A DNA stretch of 64,000 nucleotides from Aquisalimonas lutea (GTDB lineage: Bacteria > Pseudomonadota > Gammaproteobacteria > Nitrococcales > Aquisalimonadaceae): NCBI RefSeq assembly GCF_030409225.1, contig NZ_JAUFPK010000001.1:1524733-1588732 (forward strand), read 5' to 3'. The stretch's first letter is position 1. Each line of letters begins with the position of its first letter. The notes beneath the pieces were generated by a model, which saw only the letters and a list, made by a program, of their open reading frames with translations, was not told the origin of the DNA and did not search any database. Shown piece after piece: positions 7,470-15,441 of the stretch. The position numbers and the translations under genes were made by a program.

Positions 7470-8663
7470 TCACTCCCGCGCAGCCGCGGCCGGGTCAGCC
7501 GGCGTTCCCGACCACAGCGGGCGTGCCGCCAGTACGCCCAGGATGGGACCCGGCAGCAGGGCGATGAGCAGCCAGGCCGGATCCATCCAGCGCTGCAGCC
7601 ATTCCAGCAGCGTCAGGCTGCCGATGCTCACGGAGAAGCCGATGCAGTTCGCCATGGTCAGGGCGGAGCCCACCAGCTTGCGGGGGGCGTAGCGGGCGTT
7701 CAGGGCCGAGAACTGCGGCGAGTCCCCGGCGACGGTGATGCCCCACAGGGCCATGAACAGCCCGAAGGCCAGCGGCGGCGCGGCGAACAGCAGCGGCGAC
7801 AGCAGGCAGCAGGCGCCGGAGATGCCCAGCTGGGTCGAGGCCACCCGGCCGCCTCCCCAGTGCCGGGCCAGGAAGCCGCCGCCGGCGCATCCCAGCGCGC
7901 CCAGGCCGATGGTGGCGAACGCCGCCAGGGACAGCTCGGCCCCCTGCAGGCCGTAGGCGGCGAGCCACACGGGGACGAACGCCCAGAACCCGTACAGCTC
8001 CCACATGTGCCCGAAGTACCCCATGGCCGAGGCGCGGAAGCGGCGCACGCGGAAGGCCCGGAGAACGCCGCCGAAGCGGATGCTGCCGCCGCGCTGGAGG
8101 TACGGCCCTTCCGGGACCAGGCGGGCGAGGACGCCGGCGGCCACGGCCAGGCAGGACGTGCCCGCCAGCACCGCCTGCCAGCTCCACTCCGCGCCCAGGG
8201 CGCGCAGCAGGTGGGGCGAGGCGGTGCCGAGCACCAGTGCGCCCACGAGGAAGCCCAGGGCCCAGCCCAGGCCGCCGCCGTACCAGCCGGCGGCCATCTT
8301 CATGCCCACCGGGTAGACGCCGGCGAGGCAGAAGCCGACGAGGAAGCGGGCCAGGAGCACCGGCGCGAAGAACTCGTGGAACAACAGGATGGAGGCATTG
8401 GCCGCGGCGCCGGTGACGGCGGAGGCAAGGAACACCGTGCCCGGATGGAAGCGGTCGGCGACGCCGAGCAGAGCGAAGCACAGGGTGCCGGTGATGAACC
8501 CCAGCTGCACCGCCGTGGTGACAATGCCCTCGCCGCCGCCCATGGACCAGTCCGCCTGCAGCGTGGCCAGAACGGCGTTGGGGGCGAACCACAGGCTGGT
8601 TGCCAGCAGCTGCGCGATGACGATGGCGGGGAGCAGCCAGCGCGGGGGCGGGGTGTCGGTCAT
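7470..8663 (-). CDS. Major facilitator superfamily transporter
   Basis: A 397-residue protein with twelve predicted membrane segments in two sixes and a longer central loop around residues 185-205. The pattern near the start (LLATSLWFAPNAVL) and the helix 4-5 stretch (ARFLVGFCLAGVYPVGMKMA) fit MFS_1 carriers of the small-molecule/anion type. The substrate cannot be told. It is divergent from the GNAT gene and convergent with the SelO-like gene, so it is probably a single-gene unit. Confidence 0.85.
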   Translation of the reverse strand: MTDTPPPRWLLPAIVIAQLLATSLWFAPNAVLATLQADWSMGGGEGIVTTAVQLGFITGTLCFALLGVADRFHPGTVFLASAVTGAAANASILLFHEFFAPVLLARFLVGFCLAGVYPVGMKMAAGWYGGGLGWALGFLVGALVLGTASPHLLRALGAEWSWQAVLAGTSCLAVAAGVLARLVPEGPYLQRGGSIRFGGVLRAFRVRRFRASAMGYFGHMWELYGFWAFVPVWLAAYGLQGAELSLAAFATIGLGALGCAGGGFLARHWGGGRVASTQLGISGACCLLSPLLFAAPPLAFGLFMALWGITVAGDSPQFSALNARYAPRKLVGSALTMANCIGFSVSIGSLTLLEWLQRWMDPAWLLIALLPGPILGVLAARPLWSGTPADPAAAARE

Positions 8664-8749
8664 GGCAGGTCCGTGCTCCGCTCGGAGGGCCGATGACGGT
8701 ATCCTACCGGATGTCCGGCGGGGAACGTGAACGGTTCACGGGAGGAGCG

Positions 8750-9169
8750 ATGCAGGACGTTGTCATCCGCGAAGAGGTCCCCGAGGTGGAGGATTTCCTC
8801 CGTCTCCGGGTGGCCGCCGGCATGACCGGGCGCTCGCGGCAGGCCGCCGAGCGCGGCCTGCCCAATTCCCTGTACGGGGTCGTCGCGGTGGTCGACGGCG
8901 TGACCGTCGGCATGGGCCGCGTCGTCGGTGACGGCGGCTGCAACTTCGAGATCGTGGACGTGGCCGTGGATCCTGCCTACCAGCGCCGGGGCATCGGGCG
9001 GCGTCTGGTGCAGTCCATCATGGGCTACCTGGATCGCGCCGCGCCCGCCGGGAGCTACATTTCGCTGATCGGCGACGTCCCGGAGCTCTACGAGCCGTTC
9101 GGCTTCCGCCGCACGGCGCCGCGGTCCGAGGGCATGCACAAGTGGCAGGGGGAAGCAGTGCGTGGCTGA
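8750..9169 (+). CDS. GNAT family N-acetyltransferase
   Basis: The protein has 139 residues, the usual size for a single GNAT domain. The acetyl-CoA pyrophosphate-binding loop is YQRRGIGRRLV, preceded by the strand EIVDVAVDP and followed by YEPFGFRR near the end. The ATG at 8750 is chosen because GGAGGAGC lies immediately upstream; a longer frame from 8693 would add 19 residues without family similarity. The substrate is unknown. Confidence 0.88.
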   Translation: MQDVVIREEVPEVEDFLRLRVAAGMTGRSRQAAERGLPNSLYGVVAVVDGVTVGMGRVVGDGGCNFEIVDVAVDPAYQRRGIGRRLVQSIMGYLDRAAPAGSYISLIGDVPELYEPFGFRRTAPRSEGMHKWQGEAVRG

Positions 9170-9206
9170 CGGCCCGGAGCCATTCCCTGACCGTCCCCGT
9201 GGCGGG

Positions 9207-9212
9207 TATGAT
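9207..9212 (+). promoter_or_regulatory. Candidate -10 element for the patatin-like gene
   Basis: TATGAT at 9207-9212 lies 45 nt before the GTG start in an 87-bp gap after the GNAT gene. No good -35 is seen at 16-18 bp, so the call rests on the hexamer alone. Confidence 0.3.
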
Positions 9213-9256
9213 TGATCCGCACCTGTTATTGCCTGCTTGCCAGGAAAGGATTGGCA

Positions 9257-10222
9257 GTGAATCAGTCCCGTTCCGACCGCCCCCGGATCGGCCTTGCCCT
9301 CGGGGCCGGGTCCGCCCGGGGCTGGGCGCATATCGGCGTGATCAAGGCCCTGGCGGAGATGGACATCCAGCCGGACCTGATCGCCGGCACGTCGGTGGGC
9401 GCCATCGTCGGCGCCATCCACGGGCTGGACGCCCTGGCCGGCTTCGAGGACTGGGTGCTGCACCTGACGCGCCGGGACATCATCGGCTACATGGACGTGG
9501 GCTTCTCCGCCGGCGGCTTCTTCGAGGGCAAGCGCCTGGTCCGGAGCTTTCGCGAGCACTTCGGCGACGTCCGCTTCGAGGATCTCCGGCTGCCGGTTGC
9601 CGCGGTGGCCACGGAGCTGGATACGGGACTGGAGATCTGGCTCCGCGAGGGGCCGGTGGCCGAGGCCGTGCGCGCCTCCATCTCCCTGCCCGGGATCTTC
9701 ACGCCGGTGCGCCTCGACGGCCGCTGGCTGGTGGACGGCGGGCTGGTGAATCCGGTGCCGGTCTCCCTGTGCCGCGCCATGGGGGCCGATCGGGTGATCG
9801 CCGTGAGCCTCAACGGCGATCTGCTGGGGCGGCACTTCCGGCGGGCCGGCGGCGCCGTGACCATGCCGCGGCCCAGCGAGCGGTCGGACCCGAACTGGAT
9901 GGACCGCCTCGCCGCGGGCATCCGGGAGCGGGCGCCGTGGCTGAAGATGCCGACCATGCCGCCGCTGGGCAGTACGGCGCAGAACGGCAGCGGCGAGACG
10001 AGCCCCGGGCTGCTGCAGGTAACGGCGAGCTCGGTGAACATCATGCAGGACCGCATTACCCGCAGCCGCATGGCCGGCGATCCGCCGGACATCCTGATCT
10101 CCCCGCGGCTCGCGCAGATGGGGTTGCTGGAGTTCGACCGCGCCCGCGAGGCCATCGCCGAGGGCGAGGCCAGCATCCGGCGCATGGCGCCGGCGCTGCG
10201 GGATCTGTTCGAGATGGACTAG
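9257..10222 (+). CDS. Patatin-like phospholipase/esterase, RssA-type
   Basis: The protein has 321 residues. The oxyanion loop GAGSARG is at 16-22, the nucleophile elbow GTSVG has Ser46, and the catalytic Asp is in DGG at 160-162. Together these make the Ser-Asp dyad of patatin-family acyl hydrolases. No signal peptide is seen, so it is probably cytoplasmic. The GTG at 9257 is preferred because AGGAAAGGA lies 6-14 nt upstream. Its natural lipid substrate is unknown. It is convergent with the 110-residue conserved protein, with 19 bp between the stops. Confidence 0.88.
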   Translation: MNQSRSDRPRIGLALGAGSARGWAHIGVIKALAEMDIQPDLIAGTSVGAIVGAIHGLDALAGFEDWVLHLTRRDIIGYMDVGFSAGGFFEGKRLVRSFREHFGDVRFEDLRLPVAAVATELDTGLEIWLREGPVAEAVRASISLPGIFTPVRLDGRWLVDGGLVNPVPVSLCRAMGADRVIAVSLNGDLLGRHFRRAGGAVTMPRPSERSDPNWMDRLAAGIRERAPWLKMPTMPPLGSTAQNGSGETSPGLLQVTASSVNIMQDRITRSRMAGDPPDILISPRLAQMGLLEFDRAREAIAEGEASIRRMAPALRDLFEMD

Positions 10223-10241
10223 GGGGCCCTAGGCCCTGCGG

Positions 10242-10574
10242 TCAGCCCTGCTGAAAGCGCTTCAGGTGCTTGCGCGTGAGCTCGTTGAACCGCGGGGTGT
10301 CGCCGATGTCCTCGTAGATCGGGTCGCCCTGCTCGTCCTCGGCGACGATCCGTGCTCCCTGCACGTACGGGAAGGCGGCCTCCAGCTCGTCCAGTGCTGC
10401 CGAGATCAGGTCGGTGATCAGGTCCTCCTCGGTACGGCCGGGGAACATCTCCCGCAGCGCGGCCAGCTTGGCCGCGTCATGCACGGGTAGCCGCACTTCG
10501 TAGGTATCCGCCGTGCGTGTCTCGCCGGCGGACCGCTGCCAGGCCTCGATCAGCTCCTTAACGCGCATGGACAT
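10242..10574 (-). CDS. Small conserved protein of unknown function
   Basis: A 110-residue soluble protein beginning MSMRVKELIEAWQRSAG. It then has a pattern (YEVRLPVHDAAKLAALREMF followed by TEEDLITDLISAALDELE) typical of a small gammaproteobacterial family that databases sometimes label pilin assembly or pili tip component. Nothing in this sequence supports a pilus role. It is the last gene of the leftward run after HPr (52-bp gap) and could be read from it. The ATG at 10574 has GGAGA 5 nt upstream. Confidence 0.75.
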   Translation of the reverse strand: MSMRVKELIEAWQRSAGETRTADTYEVRLPVHDAAKLAALREMFPGRTEEDLITDLISAALDELEAAFPYVQGARIVAEDEQGDPIYEDIGDTPRFNELTRKHLKRFQQG

Positions 10575-10626
10575 GGGTCTCCGTGTGTGGGCGGTGTTCG
10601 TTGTCCATATTCTGCCATGGCGGTCC

Positions 10627-10896
10627 TTATTCCGCCTCCTGGAAGCGTTCGTTCACCAGGCCTTCCAGGGCGTCCAGGGCATCGTCGGCATCGTCGCCCT
10701 CGGCGTCGAGCACGATGGTGGTCCCCCGCCCGGCGGCGAGCATCATCATGCCCATGATGCTCTTGCCGTTGACGGTCTTGCCTTCCCGGTGCACCTGGAC
10801 GACGCTGTCGAAGCGCCCGGCGAGGGCCACGAACTTCGCGGCGGCGCGGGCGTGGAGGCCGAGCTTGTTGATGATGGTCACCTCGCGTGTCGGCAC
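10627..10896 (-). CDS. HPr-type phosphocarrier protein
   Basis: The protein has 89 residues. The phosphorylatable His15 sits in GLHARAAAK, and the regulatory Ser46 sits in GKSIMGMMML, the site that HPr kinase modifies in families with HprK. Both sites are kept, which fits the hprK gene three positions upstream. It starts with GTG, 3 nt after the stop of the EIIA gene. The run ptsN-hprK-rapZ-EIIA-HPr makes it part of a regulatory phosphorelay rather than sugar uptake; no permease genes are near. In related genomes ptsI often follows, but it is absent here. Confidence 0.95.
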   Translation of the reverse strand: MPTREVTIINKLGLHARAAAKFVALAGRFDSVVQVHREGKTVNGKSIMGMMMLAAGRGTTIVLDAEGDDADDALDALEGLVNERFQEAE

Positions 10897-10899
10897 GCC

Positions 10900-11310
10900 T
10901 TACGACTCCCTTGAGGTTCGGAACATCTCGACGAGGATGACGCCGTCCCGGCCGCCGGATCGGGCCTTGTCGGCCAGCTCCGCGAGACCCAGGCCCGGGT
11001 AGTTGAAGATGCGCAGCAGCATGGGCAGGTTGACGCCGGCAATGACCATGATGCGCTGGTCCTGGGCCAGCCGGGCGGCGACATTGCTGGGCGTGGAGCC
11101 GTAGCAGTCGGTGAGTACCAGCACCCCGTCGCCGTCGTCCAGCAGCTCCACCAGGTCCAGGGCCCGGCGCGTGAGCTCCGCGGGCTCGGCGTCGGGCGTG
11201 ACCGCCAGGGTGCGGGTCTGCACCGGGCAGAACCCCAGGGTCTCCCGGGCCGTATCCAGGAGCTCGGCGCCGATCCGGTTGTGGGTAACCAGGAGAATCC
11301 CGACGCTCAT
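10900..11310 (-). CDS. PTS EIIA component, mannose/fructose type
   Basis: A 136-residue stand-alone EIIA of the Man family. The phospho-acceptor His10 lies in ILLVTHNRIG, and the second conserved element is VLVLTDCYGSTPSN. The domain is complete, with no EIIB fused or nearby, so it probably relays or senses phosphate from HPr. The start ATG overlaps the rapZ stop (ATGA), implying translational coupling. Longer reading frames upstream are only overlap with rapZ. Confidence 0.93.
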   Translation of the reverse strand: MSVGILLVTHNRIGAELLDTARETLGFCPVQTRTLAVTPDAEPAELTRRALDLVELLDDGDGVLVLTDCYGSTPSNVAARLAQDQRIMVIAGVNLPMLLRIFNYPGLGLAELADKARSGGRDGVILVEMFRTSRES

Positions 11311-12176
11311 GACAATTCCCGGTGGCGAACGCTGACATCCTGGGTGCCGTCGTCGAACGATGCCGCCAGACGGTCGCACAGGTACACCGAGCGGTGCTGG
11401 CCGCCGGTACAGCCGATGGCCACCGTCAGGTAGCTGCGGTTGTCGCGCTTGAACGACGGTATCCAGCGTGCCAGGAAGCCGCGGATGTCGGTGTACATGG
11501 TCTCCACATCCGGGTGCGCCGACAAGTAGTCCCGCACGGCCGAATCCTGCCCGGTGAGAACGCGCAGGTCGGGCTCCCAGTGGGGATTGGGCAGAACGCG
11601 GGCGTCGAAGACGAAATCGGCGTCGCTGGGAACGCCGTGCTTGAAGCCGAAGGACTGGAACAGCAGCGACAGCTGGCGCGCGTTCCGGGCCAGCCGCTCG
11701 CGCACCAGCTCGCGCAGCTGGTGGAGCGTCGTGGCGGTGGTGTCGATCACCAGGTCCGCCCGCGACTGGATGGGCACCAGCAGGGCGCGCTCGCGCGCGA
11801 TGGCGTCGGCCAGGGGGACCTCGCCGGTGCTCAGCGGGTGCCGGCGGCGCGTCTCGGAGAAGCGCTTGATCAGGGTGTCGTCGTCGGCGGTGAGGAAGAG
11901 GATCTCCGGGCGGATCCCCGTGACCCGTTCCAGCTCCGCGAGAATCTCCGGGAAGGCGTCCAGGTCGTCCATGCGGTTGCGCGCATCCACGCCGACGGCG
12001 TAGTGGCCGATGGCGCCGGGCCCGAGGCTGGTGACATGGTCGCCGAAGGCCGACAGCATGGTCACCGGCAGGTTGTCGATGCAGTAGCAGCCGCTGTCCT
12101 CCAGGGTATGCAGGGCCACGGTCTTGCCCGACCCGGACAGGCCGCTGACGATGATCAGCCGGGTGTCCTCATTCAT
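11307..12176 (-). CDS. rapZ: RNase adapter protein RapZ
   Basis: This 289-residue ATP/GTP-binding protein directs RNase E to small RNAs that control GlmS synthesis in enterobacteria. The Walker A GLSGSGKT is at 12-19. The conserved C-terminal domain holds SFGFKHGVP, DARVLPNPHW and the IGCTGGQHRSV motif. The length matches the family. Its start overlaps the end of hprK and its end overlaps the EIIA gene. In E. coli it also lies next to ptsN and NPr, so the neighbourhood agrees. Confidence 0.97.
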   Translation of the reverse strand: MNEDTRLIIVSGLSGSGKTVALHTLEDSGCYCIDNLPVTMLSAFGDHVTSLGPGAIGHYAVGVDARNRMDDLDAFPEILAELERVTGIRPEILFLTADDDTLIKRFSETRRRHPLSTGEVPLADAIARERALLVPIQSRADLVIDTTATTLHQLRELVRERLARNARQLSLLFQSFGFKHGVPSDADFVFDARVLPNPHWEPDLRVLTGQDSAVRDYLSAHPDVETMYTDIRGFLARWIPSFKRDNRSYLTVAIGCTGGQHRSVYLCDRLAASFDDGTQDVSVRHRELS

Positions 12177-12651
12177 GGCTCGCCTCCTGGGAAAGGGTTC
12201 CGGCCGCGTGCCGGCGCGCGATCACCTCCAGCAGCAGGGCCACCGGGCGGGCAGGGCTCACCGGCAGGCGCACGCGCGGCACGGCGACGCCCGCCATGGG
12301 TACCGTGTCGTGCAGGGGAGCCAGCCGGGGCCAGTTCGTCCAGTCCACATCGGTCTCCAGGGTGACGGCCAGGTCGACGACGGTGTCGGCCCGCAGCGCC
12401 TTCGGCCCGAACAGGCTGGCGACGGGACAGATGCCGACGCCGCGCACCTCCAGCAGCCCCTTCAGCCGTGCCGGCGCCCGGCCCCGCAGGCGGTCGCCGG
12501 TGCGGGAGACCTCCACCACGTCATCGGCGACCAGCTGATGGCCGCGCTCGAGCAGCGCCAGTGCCCCGTCGCTCTTGCCCGAGCCGCTGTCGCCGGTCAG
12601 CAGCAGGCCGACACCATGGACATGGAGCAGGACGCCCGGGGTCACTTCCAT
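12169..12651 (-). CDS. hprK: HPr kinase/phosphorylase, short form (catalytic domain only)
   Basis: About 160 residues, against about 310 for the classical enzyme. The Walker A GDSGSGKS is at 20-27, GHQLVADD follows, and the HprK signature LLEVRGVGI is at 66-74. The N-terminal domain of the long form is missing, and the ptsN stop 60 nt upstream leaves no room for it. The protein therefore resembles the minimal HprK known from alphaproteobacteria. The expected reaction is phosphorylation and dephosphorylation of HPr Ser46. The start is uncertain: ATG 12651 has GAGGA 11 nt ahead; the frame is open to 12723. Confidence 0.88.
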   Translation of the reverse strand: MEVTPGVLLHVHGVGLLLTGDSGSGKSDGALALLERGHQLVADDVVEVSRTGDRLRGRAPARLKGLLEVRGVGICPVASLFGPKALRADTVVDLAVTLETDVDWTNWPRLAPLHDTVPMAGVAVPRVRLPVSPARPVALLLEVIARRHAAGTLSQEASHE

Positions 12652-12710
12652 GGCAACGCTGTTCCTCGGAGTGTCAACAGGCCCTGGTGGCGGATGCCCG
12701 GAGCCGCCGG

Positions 12711-13169
12711 TCAGGCGTCCCACTCCGTCAGCAGCCGGAACAGGGTCTCGGCATCGGCTGCTTCCCGCAGCTGCTTGCAGAACGCCGCGTCACTGAACAT
12801 CTCCGCCAGCCGGGCCAGGATCTGCAAGTGCTCGTCGGTAAAGTGCTCCGGTACCACCAGTGCGAACAGGAGATCCACCGGCTCGCCATCGAAGGCGTCG
12901 AAGTCGATGGGCTCCCGGGTGCGCACGAATGCCGCGGTGGCGGCCTCGTTGCCGTCCATGCGCGCATGGGGCAGGGCAACCCCGTTGCCGAGCCCCGTGC
13001 TGCCGAGCTTTTCGCGGTTGATGAGCTTGTCGAAGATGGTCTTCGCCGGGAGCGCGGGGTCGGACGCAGCAATCAGCTCGCTGAGCTCCTCCAGTCCCCG
13101 CTTCTTGCTGGTGACGTCGATGTCACAGGCCGTCCGGCTCGGGGTGATCAGGTCGGCAATCTTGATCAT
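12711..13169 (-). CDS. ptsN: Nitrogen-regulatory PTS protein EIIA-Ntr
   Basis: The protein has 152 residues. His68 in GNGVALPHARM is the phosphorylation site. This is the terminal acceptor of the nitrogen PTS, with roles in potassium, nitrogen and envelope regulation in other gammaproteobacteria. The start ATG at 13169 opens MIKIADLITP, the normal family start; the upstream in-frame extension to 13232 runs through a hairpin and is rejected. It is separated from hpf by 77 bp containing a strong hairpin. Confidence 0.96.
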   Translation of the reverse strand: MIKIADLITPSRTACDIDVTSKKRGLEELSELIAASDPALPAKTIFDKLINREKLGSTGLGNGVALPHARMDGNEAATAAFVRTREPIDFDAFDGEPVDLLFALVVPEHFTDEHLQILARLAEMFSDAAFCKQLREAADAETLFRLLTEWDA

Positions 13170-13209
13170 GCTGTTCCACGCAGGGTCATGGCTGCGGCAT
13201 CCGCTGGGG

Positions 13210-13235
13210 CCGGTGGCGCCGTGCGGCGCCACCGG
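13210..13235 (-). promoter_or_regulatory. Strong 11-bp hairpin between hpf and ptsN
   Basis: CCGGTGGCGCC at 13210-13220 is perfectly complementary to GGCGCCACCGG at 13225-13235, with a 4-nt loop. No T-run follows on the minus strand. It may act as an RNA processing or stability element, or a weak attenuator separating rpoN-hpf expression from ptsN-hprK-rapZ. Confidence 0.55.
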
Positions 13236-13246
13236 GGCGTCCGGGC

Positions 13247-13585
13247 TCAGTCCTCTTCACCGTCACCGGCCGCCTTGGCCTGGGCGCCTTCCGTGCGCCG
13301 ATGATCCGTCGTCTTCTCCTTGTGCTTCTTGACCTGCCGATCGAGCTTGTCCACCAGACCGTCGATGGCCGCGTACATGTCCTCGGCACTGGCGTCGGCA
13401 TAGAGCTTGGCGCCGCTCAGCTTCATGGTCGCCTCCGCCTTCTGGCGCAGCTTCTCCACGGTGAGGATGACATGAACGTTGACGACATTGTCGAAATGGC
13501 GTTCCAGTTTGTCCATCTTGCCGTGCACGTAATCCCGCAGGGCGTCCGTAAGGTCGATATGGTGTCCCGTTACGTCGATCTGCAT
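13247..13585 (-). CDS. hpf: Ribosome hibernation promoting factor HPF (short form)
   Basis: The protein has 112 residues and binds the 30S subunit during stationary phase to keep ribosomes inactive. The conserved start MQIDVTGHHIDLTDALRDYV and the KLYADASAEDMYAAIDGLVDKLDRQVKKHK helix are intact. The charged tail is short, so this is the short (100S-forming) type rather than the long form. The ATG at 13585 follows GGAGG. It lies 57 bp downstream of rpoN, the standard order. Confidence 0.96.
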   Translation of the reverse strand: MQIDVTGHHIDLTDALRDYVHGKMDKLERHFDNVVNVHVILTVEKLRQKAEATMKLSGAKLYADASAEDMYAAIDGLVDKLDRQVKKHKEKTTDHRRTEGAQAKAAGDGEED

Positions 13586-13642
13586 AGGTCCTCCTACCAT
13601 GTAAGTGCCCTTGCGGGCATGCCTCCCGGCGCTCGTGCCCCC

Positions 13643-15226
13643 TCAGGCGATACGCTTTCTCTCGTTCGATGACGCGATGGACATGGATTCACGATACTTG
13701 GCCACGGTCCGTCGCGCCACATCGATTCCCTCGTCCCTGAGGATCTCGGCGAGCTTGCTGTCGCTCAGGGGCTTGCGCGGGTCCTCCTCGCCGATGAGGC
13801 GGCGGATGCGCGCGCGGATGGACGTCGCCGAGCATTCCTCGCCGTCGACGGTGTGCACGTGGCTGGAGAAGAAGTACTTGAACTCGAACGTGCCGCGCGG
13901 CGTGTACATGTACTTCTGGGTCGTGATCCGGGAGATGGTGGACTCGTGCATGTCCACCTCCTCGGCGACCTCGCGCAGGACCAGGGGCTTCATGGCCTCC
14001 TCGCCGTGCTCCAGGAACTCCTGCTGGTGGTTGACGATGCAGCTGGCGACCTTGAGCAGCGTCTCGTTGCGGCTCTTGAGGCTCTTGATGAACCAGCGCG
14101 CCTCCTGGAGGTGCTGGCGCATGGTGGTGTTGTCGCTGCTCTGGTCGCCGCGGCGCACCAGGCCCGCATAGTAGCTGTTGACGCGGATCCGCGGCGCCGC
14201 CTCGGGGTTGAGCTCCACCCGCCAGGCGCCGCGTTCCTTGCGCACGTAGACGTCGGGAACGACGTACTCGGCGGCGGGCGTGCCGATCTGCGAGCCGGGC
14301 CGGGGGTCCAGCGTGCGCACGAGATCGAGAACCCTGCCGAGCTCCTCCTGGCTGACCCGCAGCTTGCGGGTGAGCTGGTTCAGCTGGCGGTTGCTCAGCA
14401 GGTCCAGGTGGCGGTCCACCAGCAGCCGCGCCTCGGCCAGCCAGGGGGTGTCGGCGGGGTATTGTTCCAGCTGCACCAGCAGCGCCTCCCGCGGGTCCAG
14501 GGAGGCGACGCCCACCGGGTCGAAGCGCTGGATGAGGTGGCGCACCGCCTCGACCTCATCGATCTCCACCGCCTCGTCGCTGTCCACCGCGACGCAGATG
14601 TCCTCGAGACTGACCCCGAGATAGCCGTCGTCGCGGACACCGTCGATGATGGCCTCGGCGATGGCCAGATCCCGCGGAGTGAAATGGGACAGCCGCGCCT
14701 GCCAGAGGAGATGCTCGTGGAGCCCGCCGCCGCTCTCGGCGGTGCGGTTCTCCCAGGTCTCGCGCTGGTCGTCGTCGGGATCCGGGGCGCTGTAGGCGGT
14801 GCTGCCGTCGTAGATGTCGTCCCAGTCGGAATCCAGCGGCAGATCGTCGGGGATATCGTCCCGCGGGGTGTCCTGCGGGGCCTCCCCGGAGTCCCCGGCC
14901 TCTGCGCTGCCGTCGCCCTCGGCCGCGGAGGTCGCGCCGGCCGGCGCGGCGTCGTCACCGCTGTCGCCTTCGCCGCTGGATGCCCGGTCGTCGCCGTCCG
15001 TATCGGCTTTCGCAGGCTCGGGAGCGTCGATGTCGTTGCCCTCGTACTCCGCCTCGTCGTTCTCGTCCAGCTCCTCGGCCGGCTCCAGCATGAAGTTGGA
15101 GTCCAGCGCCTGCTGGATCTCGGTGCGCAGCTCCAGGGTGGACAGCTGCAGCAGCTTGATGGCCTGCTGCAGCTGGGGCGTCATGGTCAGCTGCTGTCCC
15201 AGGCGGAGCTGCAGCGACTGCTTCAT
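13643..15226 (-). CDS. rpoN: RNA polymerase sigma-54 factor RpoN
   Basis: The protein has 527 residues. Region I opens MKQSLQLRLGQQLTMTPQL, with Gln/Leu-rich helices that contact activators. Residues about 50-155 form a long acidic linker. The core-binding domain and helix-turn-helix follow, and the RpoN box ARRTVAKYRE at 504-513 reads the -24 promoter element. The true start is ATG 15226; a TTG two codons earlier is also in frame. The 215-bp gap upstream holds a TTGACA (minus strand, 15392-15387) without a good -10, so an own promoter is possible but unproven. Confidence 0.98.
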   Translation of the reverse strand: MKQSLQLRLGQQLTMTPQLQQAIKLLQLSTLELRTEIQQALDSNFMLEPAEELDENDEAEYEGNDIDAPEPAKADTDGDDRASSGEGDSGDDAAPAGATSAAEGDGSAEAGDSGEAPQDTPRDDIPDDLPLDSDWDDIYDGSTAYSAPDPDDDQRETWENRTAESGGGLHEHLLWQARLSHFTPRDLAIAEAIIDGVRDDGYLGVSLEDICVAVDSDEAVEIDEVEAVRHLIQRFDPVGVASLDPREALLVQLEQYPADTPWLAEARLLVDRHLDLLSNRQLNQLTRKLRVSQEELGRVLDLVRTLDPRPGSQIGTPAAEYVVPDVYVRKERGAWRVELNPEAAPRIRVNSYYAGLVRRGDQSSDNTTMRQHLQEARWFIKSLKSRNETLLKVASCIVNHQQEFLEHGEEAMKPLVLREVAEEVDMHESTISRITTQKYMYTPRGTFEFKYFFSSHVHTVDGEECSATSIRARIRRLIGEEDPRKPLSDSKLAEILRDEGIDVARRTVAKYRESMSIASSNERKRIA

Positions 15227-15441
15227 CGACAAAGCGGTTCTCCTGCATCCCGGCAGGGGATGCCACAGGGGTCCGACAATCGGTTCGCGTACGGTGGTTG
15301 CCCGTTCACGGCTCCTATCCTAACCGACAAGGCGCCGCGTTAGAACATTGGCCCGATCCTTGCCTTACCAACCTTTGCGGAGATCCTGTCAAGTCCCAGT
15401 GGTTTCCGGAGAGGTTGGCAACGGCGGCTGGCCGGGAGGCG

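Noticed and set aside
12652-12723. Frameshifted N-terminal half of hprK
   Set aside because: The ptsN gene ends at 12711, so there is no space for the missing domain, and the catalytic domain is intact. It is a naturally short form.
13170-13232. N-terminal extension of PtsN
   Set aside because: These codons run through the hairpin and do not resemble EIIA-Ntr; the family start is MIKIADLITP.
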